64,000 nucleotides of DNA from Takifugu bimaculatus. Its lineage: Eukaryota > Chordata > Actinopteri > Tetraodontiformes > Tetraodontidae. The notes below the pieces were generated by a model. That model was not told the origin of the DNA and searched no databases. It saw only the letters and a list, made by a program, of their open reading frames with translations. Below are positions 1 to 11,883 of the stretch, piece by piece. Both the position numbers and the translations under genes were made by a program. Numbering within the stretch: position 1 is the first letter of the stretch; each line of letters opens with the position of its first letter. Location of the stretch: NCBI GenBank assembly GCA_004026145.2, contig CP034990.1, positions 6,907,812 through 6,971,811 of the forward strand. Reading direction: 5' to 3'.

Positions 1-578
1 CCAATAAAGCTATTAGCACAATGTTAGGAGCAACAGGTTGTTCACATAACAAAGAGGAAATGAAACCTCTGAACTCCATGTGTTCACACATAAAGTCATG
101 CAACAGGGTGGATGTTCCAACAGAGTCTAGGTCACAACTGTGATGGAAAGGCTTCGGTTGAACTCTGAACCTTAATCCAATCAGAGACAAAAACACATTT
201 GAAGCAGGAAGAACATGCACTGAGTCCAAGTACATGATTGTGGTTGGTATGGGACCAGGTCTTAGTCATGGACACTACTAGATCAGCTGTTGCCAGTGGG
301 CTCGTGACCTGACAGATTAAGCATTGAGTAATCCACCAGACAGATTATCCCTCAGAGAATACCATTAGTTTAACATGAGGGCTCATTTAGCCTCTGTTAG
401 CTGCTAATAAGATGGACACTACAGCTACACTATCAGCTGATCAAAAGCAAAGTTTAAATATATGTGAGCCCTTTTAAAAGAATAAAAGCATGTGATGTAA
501 CTATTGCTGTATGTTCAAATGTCCCAATTTATTGCTGCTCTCTATTAACTGGGCTTGTTAATAGCTAATAGCATTCAA

Positions 579-724
579 ACATCCATCCATCTACCCATCC
601 ACCCATGCATGCATGCATGCATGCATCCATCCATCCATCCATCCATCCATCCATCCATCCATCCATCCATCCATCCATCCATCCATGTATCCATCCATCC
701 ATCCATCCATCCATCCATCCATCC
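579..724. repeat. ATCC tetranucleotide microsatellite with ATGC block
   Basis: About 146 bp of CATC/ATCC units, interrupted near 605-624 by a run of ATGC units and near 687 by a GTAT variant. Overlapping open frames on both strands encode only His-Pro-Ser-Ile or Trp-Met-Asp-Gly repeats and come from the repeat, not from a gene. Confidence 0.95.
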
Positions 725-862
725 AGTAACAAACCCAACTCAGAAAAGACCTCCAGAAGTTGTTGCTTTGAGGCTACTACTGAGCTAACGGTATTACTTT
801 GGACCACTGGAACACTTTTCCAAAAAATCATTGGAGGCTAAAAGAATCAGTGGAGGCTAACT

Positions 863-903
863 GTTGCTCCCACAGGCAACAACATGTTGTCTGTGGGAGC
901 AAC
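863..903. repeat. Inverted repeat (13-bp perfect arms)
   Basis: The left arm GTTGCTCCCACAG (863-875) is exactly complementary to CTGTGGGAGCAAC (891-903). The 15-base spacer contains the inner palindrome ACAACATGTTGT, so a single strand could fold into a long stem with a four-base bulge. No gene is close by. It may be part of a small DNA transposon, but no target-site duplication was found. Confidence 0.7.
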
Positions 904-1214
904 TAATTATTGTGCACGCTGTTGGACCAATAATTGCTAAATGAGTCATTAGCAATGTGCTATTGTTGCTGTTCTTGGTAACCGTGGACAAGAGGTGTTT
1001 TGACAGTTAGCTGATGTCCATGCTGGACATCCTTGTGTCACGCCATCTTCTAACAAGAGAAACAAAGAGCCCATTTTTCAGCCACAGTGAACAGGAAGTG
1101 ACTTCACATGGTGACCGGGCGCTGACTGTTCTGATCTGACTCGTTCACATGTACATGTGAAGGGAACCAGGTCAGAATGTTCACATCCAGTAGTTAAATG
1201 GATCTAGTTTACAC

Positions 1215-1450
1215 AAACACACACACACACACGTGCACGTACACAACTACATGCGCGTGCACACACACACCCAGACACACACGCTTTCTCTCTCTTTCTC
1301 TCTTGTAATTCTATCTCTGTGAGGACTTTCATAGACCTAATCCATTCCCTAGCCCCTAACCCAAAACCTATCACAACTAAACCCCTGAATGTTAAAACCA
1401 AGTCTGAACCCTCAAACACACCTTTAAAAGTGTGAGAACAAGAATGGGAA
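1215..1450. repeat. Dispersed CA-plus-'gtgaggac...cctaaccc' repeat, copy 1
   Basis: A CA-rich run is followed by a CT tract, then a segment with TGTGAGGACTTTCATAGACC, repeated 'ccctaaccc'-type motifs and AAAACCAAGTCT. The same order of motifs recurs at 8345-8560, 35290-35545 and 35560-35790, so this is a dispersed family rather than a simple microsatellite. I do not know its formal name. Confidence 0.65.
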
Positions 1451-3657
1451 TGCAGAAACACTCATAAACCTGGATGTCTTGCAATATTTAATGTCTCAAT
1501 TTAAGAAGTCTGTCAGAACAAATGAACAAATGATAACAAGGTTGCGGGTTGTGTGGCCGTTATCAGCAGGTGGACGGTGATGTTTTGTTTCCCTTTGTCC
1601 ATTGTTGTGTACGGATATTAACATACCAGACTAACACTGACTACTTCATGAGACCCTGGACTGTTTTTGTACCAGATTAAACTAAATGTTCCTCCATGCT
1701 AGATCAGTAATTTGCATCGGGCGTAATCTATTTCTAACATTTCATATGAAATTCGTTCTATGAGATTATTTTCGAGGCTCACGTGGTGTCGACTAGTGGT
1801 CTTCATGGATCATAAAATAGTGTTTAGACATCTGAGAAATAACCTTTTAGTGAGTGGATGGTGGAAGTTACCAAATAGCCTCTGATGAATGATCACAGAC
1901 TGTGAACGTGCTATCGAAGACAATGGACGTCTTCGTGAACGAAGATGGTGTGTTGAATGATGTTGAATCTCTGCCTCCCTACTATTGTCCTAATCTCTGT
2001 CTTCCTACTGGACATCAAAAGTTAAAGACTGTAAAAACAGTATGTTGGAATGTTCTGTTCTCTAAAATTCTGCCTTCAGCTCTGATGGTTTCAGGCCGAC
2101 TAGTATCGGCTGCGAAGACTTCATGAGACGTTCAGCCTATTTGAGGTGTCAAAGTGGCTCCATCCCTAACCATTTAAAGACCAGCTGTATCAGATCTGCT
2201 CGTGCTCACCGGGCCCTCGAAATGGACCGCCTGTCTCAGTCTCAACTGGTTTGGAATTCAGCAGGGACACACTGACCTGAATCTCCAACTTCATTATTCG
2301 CTGTGAGCCGGTTAGTCATCTGAGTGAGAACCTTCGTGCAGAGCAAAGCTGTCCGCTTTGACCAGGTGGTCACATGATTACATACCCCTGATTGCATACA
2401 TAACACATGATGAGGAACAGTTGCCGTAAAAGGAGAGATGATGTAAGTTATACCCAGCAGTGACCCGGCAGAACCAGCTTCCTCACAAAGCCTTGTTGAG
2501 GCAAAGAAAATGGAGAAGTCCCCAGAAACAACATTTCACTGGAAACTAGACCAAATGTAAAGACAACTGAAAAGCAGAGGAGAGCAGCACACCTGTTACT
2601 GCCATTGTTCCACCTTTCCCCCCCCAGGATGATGATGATGAGGACGATGATGGGTAAACACTTTGGGTTTTTGTTGAGACCCCCACGTAAGCCTTCATAT
2701 ATAGAAACACTGAGCCTTCTGTTGAAACTGAACCTTTCGCTCAGTTCAGTTTGATTTTGCAATAACTGGGCTTCAGCAGTGGTCCCATCTGACGCCACAT
2801 GAGCTCCAGCCACCCCGCCCACATTAGCCCCCACTTAGTTTTAGTTAGCCCCCAGCTTTTGTGTGGTTTGTTTGAATTTCTGTTGTCTCATCAGTGTGGA
2901 GGAATTTCTTTGCAGAACAACAAAGTCTCAATCAGCTTCAGACCCACGTAAATAAGATCCAGCTAACGCCAGCAACAACGGTGGCTTTGTGGCAGGGCTG
3001 TTTTTCACACCTGCAGTCATTTAGAGCACCAGAGAAGTTCACTATTGTCTGAGGAACCGATCATTCGTGACCTGAATCAGCATCTCCAAGGTGGCCGGCA
3101 GCTCCTGTGTGATGTCTGACTGCTCTTTAATCTATGGCTTCCACGTTCTCACGCTAAACCTTAGTTGCAACACGTGAGCTGCATGTAGTGCGTGTCTTGG
3201 ATGTCATGTGTGTCAAATGCCGTTGGATTAAAGGAAAGGGACTAGAGCAGCTCAGCCAGGTGTACCCAAAGCTGGAGGGAACTGTGTCAGACAGGTGAGT
3301 AGCACAGTACGTGCTGCTGACCTCACCATGGAAATAAAGGAATCCCCCCCCCCCCATCCCCTCCTCCTCCCGGGGGGATACAACATGATGGAAGTCTCTG
3401 AATGTCTCCGGAAGTCTGAGAGAGTCAGTGGAGGTTTGTGGATATCACATGACCCCGACATGAACCTCTTCATTGTTCAGTTGTGTTTTTATACTTTCTG
3501 ATGTTGCCTTTAAGCTTCTATAATCTTTGCTTTTCCACCGAGAAAATCAGGGTGCTTATCTCTACATGCAGTGAGTGTGTGTGTGTGCGCGTGCACGAGT
3601 GTTTGTGTGTGCGTGTGTCTTGCAGGATTGTTCCTCCTCCTCCTGCTCCAGCTCCTC

Positions 3658-3665
3658 TATATAAA
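3658..3665 (+). promoter_or_regulatory. TATA box of hsd11b2
   Basis: A perfect TATATAAA sits about 165 bp before the first usable ATG of hsd11b2 (3829). A start site about 30 bp further on, near 3690, would give a 5' leader of roughly 140 bases that contains the CA/CT repeat at 3753-3798. The placement fits a focused TATA promoter; the start site itself is inferred. Confidence 0.6.
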
Positions 3666-3828
3666 CACACAGCAGAGAGACGAGCTGTGAATGACTGAAC
3701 GACAGCAGAGAGAGACAGATCACTTGTTCGGCACACACTCTAAAAGCAACTCCAGAGCACACACACACTCACACACACACACACACTCACACACACTCTG
3801 TACTCTCTGTACCTTTGTGTCGGTCCTG

Positions 3829-4202
3829 ATGATGGACACGTACAGTCTTCCTTTCTGGATTTACCTATTAGTTTTGGCTTTTTTTTTGGGTGGTGCCATG
3901 AAGAAGATCCAAACTTTCCACATGAGCTCCATTCCCTCGTTGGTGGCGTGGCTGGGGGCCACAGTTCTGCTTGACCGGCTGTGGACACTCTGCCTGCCCA
4001 CCACATTATTGCTGATGGGGCTGCTTGGCCTCAGCTTCTGCCTATGCACCTTCCTGAGGACATCCATGACGCCCTCCTTGCTACCTGCTCATGGGAAAGC
4101 TGTCTTCATTACAGGTAAATACAAGCTTCAACCGCTCTGACATCAGCTGTGTTAAAGTTTCATAGTTCCAAAACTAAGTATGAAAAAAGTGAGCACTCAA
4201 GG

Positions 4203-4275
<73 letters not shown>

Positions 4276-7200
4276 GGGGGGTGTGTGTGTGTGGGCGGGG
4301 GGGTGTTGGGTGAACTGTCCTGCTGACCTCTGTTTCATAGTAAGTAGATAATCTGCTGATTAGTGTGACTGTTTGACAACAATGCACAAATCTTCAGTCT
4401 CCTCGTGAGATAGTGAGTGGAGGTTACATCACAGTTCAGCTCAAGAGCTGATTTATCTTTGATTTTTGTTTTTTTTTAAACTTCAGCAGCACAAGATAAA
4501 CCTGTACACAAGAATGGAGTCATGACCTGATATCAAGCAGTCAGATGGTCACAATGTCTGCATTTTTGAGGAGGTGTGGCCTCCAGGGTAATAATAGTAT
4601 TTAATCAGTGGCCACCATGGTGGTCCCGGGTCATGTGGTTCCCGAGTCCAGTTAGAAACCCAATTAATCTGTGCTTGGCTTTTTAACACGATTTCTTCCC
4701 GTAATGATGAAGAAAGAAAAATTGATTGATGTCCTTTGTTCGCCTCACATGTGGTGCTTCCATGTTTGGCTGACTGTCACAGAAAGGCCTTTGATCCCTG
4801 ATGTTGTTGCTTTGATCATGTCACACACACTCCATGTTTATCTTTGTGTAGTGTGAACCTGGGACAAACCTTTGTTCCGTCAGAACAAGTTATAACGGGT
4901 TTCATAACACTCTGATTTCTCTGTTGGGTATTTTTTTACATGAAGACTGCTGATTGAACATATTTTGCACAGTGTGTCTGTCAATCACACCTTCTTCACA
5001 CTCTCCCCAATTCCATGATAGTTAATCCTTGGTTAATAACTGAGCTTAGGTGGGAAGAGTTTGGTGTTATCACATTCCACAACCGAGACACATCGTCAGT
5101 CTTGGAACAAGGCGTGTTCCTTTTCTTCTTCTTCTGCCTCTCGCTTACCACACAGGAAGAACGGCTTGTTTGCGCAGGGATGAAAGATATGTAGGTCACA
5201 CAAACACAGGTGGGAGGAACACCTCTGGGCGTTGCTGTCATGTCGTGGCCTCAAACTGAGCAAGTTAACGCCTATGGACTCATCACCTGTTACTGCTGCT
5301 CACTGAGGCTTTCAGGGATGCGTCTCATCCATGATAGGTTGATTGCTGATCAAGAACTGCCGTCTCAGCTCCTCGGTAGCGCTGCCAGAAGGGCCCCAAT
5401 CAAATGGGTCCACTTTGATACGTTTAAACACCAAACCAGCATCGATTGGGCTCTGGGCTGGTCATGAAATATTAAAATTTCAGCATGCTAAGCTAACAGC
5501 AGCGCTGCATACTGCAGTGGGATTCAGCTAAACTCATGCTAGATCAGAGTTTAAAGATCTTGGTGGTGAGACGGACTTTTACCCAACACAACCACAGCAG
5601 TGCTCAGTCTCCCACCTACAAAGAACAAGTTTAATCTGTTTTTATTCTCTGATAAGTGGGAGACTGTACTGGGAGTTTACCTTATCTGCTTGTGGTCACT
5701 TCAGTTGAACTTTTGGAAATGACGGTAAACGGCGTCCGCAAGCCACAGCTGCATCTGATGCTGATGCCATTTCCTACTCTCGGTTCCAAAAAAGTATAAG
5801 CAGCAGTTAGGGGTGAGCAAATGTGTAAGACTGCCTTTGATACATGTGTGTGACCGACAAATTGTATCCAGCTTTATTTATGAGTCCTCTATTACACCCT
5901 AGAAACCCAGATCCTGAACCCCCACCAAACACGCACCCATGGCAGGAAGAACTCCCTTAATCAGGAAGAAACCTTGAACAGGACAGGGCTCATCAGGGGG
6001 GCATCTGGTTACCGTGTGTAATCACTTGGCTGAAGGGCCAGGGGTCAGATAAAGATTATCATGGTGGCAACACCAGTAGCCGTGACAGAAACCAACTCCT
6101 CATAACTACGATTCGGATTCCAACTTTATTTTAGCGCACAACTTTTAAAGACACACACCTTTTTCTGAATTCTGTTGCTCACTGACTCCTTCCCAACATT
6201 CATTAAAGAACCATTATAACCCCAACCTTTCTCCACATTAAACACCGCTTCACACTCTACAGAAGCTTCCAGGAACTTCAGTGAGTGTCATTTCTCATGC
6301 TTGTCCTGAAACAGCAGCACCAGACCTCGGAATGTTCCCGGCTCTGCCTCCACTAGAGCGATCTGTCATCGGCAGACCAATCGGAACCATGACAGATGTT
6401 ATCAGACATTCCTGTGGAGAGGTAAACAGATAATGATCTGCTGCTCAACATGAACAGCACAAAGACTGTGACTGTTGGTTGTTAGGAAAAAAACAAGAGA
6501 AAATGTTGCCATGCCAACTTCCTGTTAGCACGTATACTACAAACGGCAAGGTTTATTTCTGCACGAGCAATGTTTACATCTTGTGTAGCTGCACAAATAT
6601 ACAATGTCGAAAACATGAAATGGACCACCCAGGTTGTGCAATTTTTTTTGTATGTTTTTTAGTTTTTATGGATTTGGATGAAGAGTCCCAGAGAAACACT
6701 TTGAATTTTGTTTTAACGACAAACCTTCTTCCGTTGAGCTCAATCATCCCTCTATAATCTGCGCTTTTTACATCATCTGACCTCAGTGTGGGTCTCCATG
6801 AGGGTTAGGGCTTCCACCATAAGCGTGCATGATCTGACCTTCAGATGTATCTGGACCGGTCCACATTTATTTCTTTATCTTGGGGGCCTGTCAGAGTCGT
6901 GGCCCCGGAGCCCATTGGAGCTGCGGCTTTGTTACATAATGTTGAGTTAGTCTCCTGCAGCGCTAATACAGCCGCATCGGAGCTATAATGATCTGTTTGT
7001 TCGAGGGGTGTTCCTGAGAGCTTGCCTTTCAGACAGAACCCCCCTTAGAGGGCCCTGACAGCTGGGTGGACCAACCTCGTTTCTGTCAACCCATTTGAAA
7101 CCTGAGGCCACATCAGCCACCATCAAGAGAGGTCAGAAGTGAGCGGGATGAAGAATGTGAGACAGTGTGAGGTCCTCAGACTTCAGACTTGGATCTTTTG

Positions 7201-8054
7201 AACACACGTCAGCAGCAACAAGAAGAATCCTCACACTTTTATTCATGTCCTCCCAGACCGAACCAGCAGGCCAGATGGTTTTGAACTGATCAAGTCCGGT
7301 GAAAACATGACACCACATGAATCAGGTTATACTCGTGTTCCTGGGGCTTATTTCTGGAACCAGCATTCACTCCAGCTCTGGAAAACCTCCAACAGCCTGT
7401 ACGCCAACGCCTCAACACTCCAGCTGAGCTTTTTCAGAACTCACTGCACAAAAGTACAAACAGAACTGTGAGTGCTGCCACAGATCAGGTTGAAGGTGCA
7501 GAGATTTCTGGGAAGAGGGGAGAGCCATGTGGTAAGTGTCACGTCTCTTCTGACACATGCCGACAGACACGGGAGAAGCTGCAGCTGGACTGAAGCTGCT
7601 TCGGTTTGTTCATTAAAGAAACTGTCAAGGTTCTGTTGCATCAGTGTGTTGTTGGCTGTGCGCGTGGTGATGTCACAGCCATGACTGACGTCGAGATCTA
7701 CCTCCGCAGGTTGTGATTCTGGCTTTGGGAAGGCCACAGCACAACATCTGGATGCTCTGGGCTTTGAAGTTTTTGCTACAGTGCTGGACCTGTCAGGAGT
7801 CGGAGCCCTAGACCTTCAGAGGACCTGCTCCCCACGCCTAACACTCCTACAGGTGGACATCACCCAACCACAACAGGTTCAACAGGCGCTGCTGGACACC
7901 AAGGCCAAACTGGGCATGAATGGTACGTGTGCGAAGAGAGTGTTTGAATATGTTTGAGTGTGACTGCATTTATTTAAAGATGGATGCCTCCAACACCTAC
8001 GTCATCACATTGATATACAATGTGCGCATGGTACCATCACTAAAACTGTTGTTT

Positions 8055-8116
<62 letters not shown>

Positions 8117-10580
8117 CGTGCGTGTGCGTGCGTGTGCGTGCGTGCCAGGTCTTTGGGCTTTGGTGAATAATGCAGGCGTGTGCGTGAACTTTGGTGACGC
8201 TGAACTATCTCTGATGTCCAACTATCGGGGCTGCATGGAGGTCAACTTCTTTGGAACACTGAGCATCACCAAGAGCTTCCTGCCGCTGCTGAGACACTCG
8301 AGAGGACGTATTGTCACCATCTCCAGCCCTGCTGGTCCGTGCACAGTGACCACACACATATGTTAGACTTCTATCACTGTGGACTGTCACTGATGTAATG
8401 CAGTTCCCAGATCCTGCCCTTAACTTTAACCAAAACCCAATTTTAACCTTAGAACCAAGTCTTAACCAAGCTGTGAAGAGAAGCCAAAATTTCCTCTCTT
8501 TTGTATTCTACTCCTCACTGTGTTGCATATACAGGAACACACACACACAAACAGATGCTGTCATAAATCTCATTTGAATGTTCCAGACCAAGTGAAGAAC
8601 AGATTTTTGGATGAGTCCAAGGAAAAGAGCTCTGGTCTTTGAGATTCAGCTGAACTGCAGAACATCGATCCAGCAAACCGTATCCAAACGTTCTGCTCCC
8701 CTGCAGAACTCCCCTTGGACCTCCTCAAAAAAGCAGAGTTGTACCCGAGTTAAACCTAATACTGAGAATAGTGAAAGCACTACTGGGGGAGGAACAGTTC
8801 AGCCACGTCACTGACGGCACAGAAGATGTAAGAGAAAGATAGTAAATGATGACTTGTAGGTGTTAAAGAAACACTCACTGTAGAGCTTGAGATTTAGGAG
8901 GGACATCATTGAAAAGGAGGGTTAAAATGGATGGAGAGAGGAAGAGATATGACCAAATAATTTGCATGCAATGTAAACAGAAGTAAGGAAACTTCTGTTT
9001 GGGATGGCAGAATGTTTAAATCTGTCCTGGTCCTGATTTCCATGAAACAATCTCCATGTGCTGCCCTGACCACATCCTCATGATGCTTAAGTCATCATGT
9101 CTGACCATGATGATATGTGTCTGTCTTCAGGTGATCAGCCATTCCCATGCCTGGCAGCATACGGAGCTTCGAAAGCAGCTCTCAACCTTTTTATCAACAC
9201 CCTGAGACATGAGCTGAGACCCTGGGGGGTCTACGTGTCCACAATCCTGCCATCTTCCTATAAGACAGGTAACTCTTACAACTCAAGGTAAAAAGTAACA
9301 GACAATAAGCATGAATCTTTACAATCTGCACATGTTGTCTGTCAGAACACAACACAAATGTATCTTTTCTGTGCCCAACAGATGTACCTGCACACTGAAC
9401 TTGTTTTTAGCCTGATGACTTTTGAGATGTTAACAAACTTATGCACGCAAATAGTCAATAAATGAATCGATCAACACGAACAGAAGTTATACATACAACA
9501 AAGAAATGCTTACTCCGCTCGATCAGTGGATCGGTGGATGTGATATTAGCATGCTAACAAACCTTACAACCGGGATCATGAAAAAAATCAGCCCGTTTCA
9601 CGTAAAATCAATATGCTGTACTTGTTGGGTGTTCTGTGATTCTGTAATTCAGCGATGCAACATCTCCCTCTAACCCAGCTAACCTTCTTGTAACCCTACT
9701 AACCCTCCTGTTATCAATGTACCCCTCCTGTAACCAACTAAACACTCCTGCAACCAACTTACCCCTCCTGCATCCAATTTACCCCTCCTGTCACCAACTA
9801 ACACCTCATTTAACCAACTTACCCCTCCTGTAACCAACTAACCCCTCCTGTAACCAACTCACCCCTCCTGTCACCAACTAACACCTCATATAACCAACTA
9901 ACCCCTCCTGTAGCTAACTAACCCCTCATATAACCAACTAACCCCTCCTGTAACTAACTAACCCTTCCTGTAACTAACTAACCCCTCATATAACCAACTA
10001 ACCCCTCCTGTCACCAACTAAACCCTCATATAACCAACTTACCCCTCCTGTAACTAACTAACTAACCCTTCCTGTAACTAACTAACCCCTGGGTTTCCGT
10101 CAAATGGAAAATAACTGAAGTCAATCTTTTAAACAAACCAATAACTAAAGTTGGTGGTTAACTGTGTCTGTTGTGGCCGCTGCAGGTCAGTCCAGTAACC
10201 AGTCGTACTGGGAGCAGCAGCATCAGCAGCTTCTGCAGAGTCTCCCCATGACCCTGCTGGAGGACTACGGCGAGGACTACGTGACTGAGACCAAGGAGCT
10301 CTTCCAGAACTTTGCCAGCCAAGCCAACCCTGACCTTAGCCCTGTGGTCCACGCCATTGTCCAGGCACTGCTGTCCCCGCAGCCGCAGTCACACTACTTC
10401 GCAGGTCCTGGAGTCGGCCTCATGTATTTCCTTTACAGCTACTGTCCCTTCAGCCTCAACAACCGCTTCCTCCAGAAAATATTCATGAAGAAGAAACTGA
10501 TGCCGCGTGCTCTCAGGGAGCACTCAGGATCCGACCTGGACCTCAGCCTTAATAACAACAACGAGGAGAAACTTAAGTAG
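3829..10580 (+). CDS. hsd11b2: 11-beta-hydroxysteroid dehydrogenase type 2 (five exons)
   Basis: Exons 3829-4114, 7710-7922, 8149-8334, 9131-9268 and 10186-10580, all with GT-AG borders and consistent phases, give 405 codons, the same length as human HSD11B2. The product is a microsomal short-chain dehydrogenase that uses NAD+ to turn cortisol into cortisone; in fish it also makes 11-ketotestosterone. Visible: three hydrophobic N-terminal segments (about residues 5-80) that anchor the protein in the ER, the cofactor motif TGCDSGFG at the exon 1-2 junction, NNAG in exon 3, the catalytic Ser in ISSPAG and the catalytic YGASK in exon 4, and the isozyme-2 C-terminal stretch GLMYFLYSYCP. The start at 3829 (MMDTYS; 3832 is equally possible) follows the TATA box. 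An in-frame ATG at 3691 would add a CA-repeat-encoded His-Thr tract at the expected transcription start and was rejected. Type 1 is excluded by the N-terminal anchors and C-terminal extension. Confidence 0.96.
4205..4306. repeat. GT microsatellite with G-rich interruptions
   Basis: About 70 bp of uninterrupted GT followed by GTGCGGGGGGGTGTG-type interruptions. It lies in hsd11b2 intron 1, shortly after the exon 1 donor. Confidence 0.95.
5860..6060. repeat. Dispersed teleost repeat remnant (AGGAAGAAACCTTGA family)
   Basis: It contains GGCAGGAAGAACTCCCTTAA followed by CAGGAAGAAACCTTGAACAG. A related segment lies at 12840-12900 and a reverse-oriented one at 52975-53045. These resemble the 3' regions of fish non-LTR retrotransposons; the family name is not determined. 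Confidence 0.5.
8061..8146. repeat. GT/GTGC microsatellite at the end of hsd11b2 intron 2
   Basis: TG repeats followed by TGCG/TGTGCG units run directly into the exon 3 acceptor at 8147-8148, so the usual polypyrimidine tract is replaced by a purine-alternating GT repeat. Confidence 0.9.
8345..8560. repeat. Dispersed 'cctaaccc' repeat, copy 2
   Basis: A diverged copy in hsd11b2 intron 3. It keeps the order TGATGTAATGCAGTTCCCAG, 'ccttaac/aaccaaaaccc' runs, AGAACCAAGTCTTAACCAAG, GTGAAGAGAAGCCAAAAT and a terminal TTGTATTCTACT. Compare 1215-1450 and 35290-35790. Confidence 0.6.
9672..10092. repeat. 20-bp minisatellite in hsd11b2 intron 4
   Basis: About 20 imperfect tandem units of consensus TAACCCCTCCTGTAACCAAC, with recurrent variants CTCATATAACCAACTA and CTGTCACCAACTAACA. 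It ends about 90 bp before the exon 5 acceptor. The pyrimidine-rich strand is the sense strand of hsd11b2. Confidence 0.9.
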
Positions 10581-11540
10581 AGCCTAGAACCACCCATGAA
10601 CCAGCCTGGTAGTTGAGGACCGTACCTGTAACCCACTCGTAAAGCTGTTTTGGTTTTTTGATTTGAATTCTTTTCGGTATTGAGGATTGTATTTCAGGAT
10701 TGTAAGGAGGCACCAAAATACTTTCAGATTCTGTGCTGTCTGGACTCGCTATGGCCGCCACAGAGCCGTCCTCACCTCCCTGTAGCCAGCGAGCACACCG
10801 GCAGGACAGGGGTGGGGCCTGGTACAGCCGGATCAGAAGGATCGATGACATCCCAGGAAGGATGAGGACATCAAAGGCGGTAGAGCAAAGATGGCAAGAA
10901 TGAGAAACAGGTTGGACCTGAAGATCCAACCGCACCGAAGCCCTCCGGCTTCGTTTAGGTCACTTACAAACCGTAGAGAGTCAGAAATGTGAAAGGAATA
11001 TCAGGTTGCGCCGCTTAAACAGTCCAATACTATGCCAGAGAGGGGGTCTTAACTTCTCAGGATTTCTGTAAAACGTCAACCGTGTTTTCCTGAACCTCGC
11101 TCCATGGAGCGAAACCCAACCGTAGGTCATGTGGCTGACAGCGATGGGCACGTGACAGCAGTCCACTGACGCTCGCCGTTCCTCTGTGGACACAAAGAGA
11201 ACTACAGCAGGGACAGAGCTACACCCTTCCATCAAGTCACAGGTTGATTCTGCTTTTCTCATGTAAAATGTTACCAAGCCAGTTCCTTCGTGTACAGCTG
11301 GGCGTGGATGACTGGACACAAACGTAGCTTGTATGTTTTTATTTACATGGGACTTTACCTGGACACTGCTCCATGTTTCTGTACCGGGCCACGCTTTGTT
11401 TTCGTCCATCAAATGGCAGGACATGTGTGACATTTTGTCCCGATGAACAATCGACTGTGAATTTTATACTGTTGAATTTATGTGAATAGTTCAAACTTAA
11501 ATTGGAATAAAGTCAATAAATCTTGACGAAGAGAGCTTCT
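10581..11540 (+). other. hsd11b2: hsd11b2 3' UTR
   Basis: From the TAG stop to two overlapping poly(A) signals, AATAAA at 11506-11511 and again at 11515-11520. An antisense open frame of about 150 codons (10981-11433) has no family resemblance or splice context and is taken as chance. Confidence 0.7.
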
Positions 11541-11703
11541 GGATTTGCTGTTGAATGTAAACGTTCTCACGATGTGACATCACAGATTTAGTTTTAGTAT
11601 TTTCCATCCGATCTTGCATGTGTGTGTCGTAAATATTTGACGAGTGGCTGCAGCCATAAACTCGAAATCTATACATTAAAGGTGAATGAAGAAGTAGTTT
11701 TAA

Positions 11704-11789
<86 letters not shown>

Positions 11790-11792
11790 ATA

Positions 11793-11880
<88 letters not shown>
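11704..11880. repeat. TATC (GATA) tetranucleotide array
   Basis: About 177 bp of CTAT units with one TATATA interruption near 11787. It directly abuts the LINE remnant at 11881-12420. A second array of the same motif, on the opposite strand, lies at 59978-60091. Confidence 0.97.

Positions 11881-11883
<3 letters not shown>

Larger units (their letters stand above)
1..3650. other. Gene-free flank upstream of hsd11b2
   Basis: No exon could be supported on either strand. Open frames here are short, lack splice context and resemble no family I know. The stretch holds an ATCC/ATGC tetranucleotide array (579-724), a hairpin-forming inverted repeat (863-903) and one copy of a CA-rich dispersed repeat (1215-1450), listed separately. 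The last few hundred bases carry short GT runs and lead into the hsd11b2 promoter. Confidence 0.6.
4115..7709. other. hsd11b2 intron 1
   Basis: A 3.6-kb intron holding a long GT microsatellite (4205-4306) and a repeat remnant (5860-6060). No coding exon or RNA gene was recognised. Confidence 0.8.

Noticed and set aside
555..841. His-Pro-Ser-Ile and Trp-Met-Asp-Gly frames
   Set aside because: They come only from the ATCC microsatellite; no splice sites or family resemblance.
2448..2834. 128-codon minus-strand frame upstream of hsd11b2
   Set aside because: No recognisable domain, no splice context, and the composition does not look coding.
3691..3828. In-frame upstream ATG that would lengthen hsd11b2 by 46 residues
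   Set aside because: It starts at the inferred transcription start and encodes a His-Thr-Ser run from a CA repeat; the length from 3829 equals that of the human enzyme.
10981..11433. 150-codon minus-strand frame
   Set aside because: It lies antisense in the hsd11b2 3' UTR with no known relative; likely chance.
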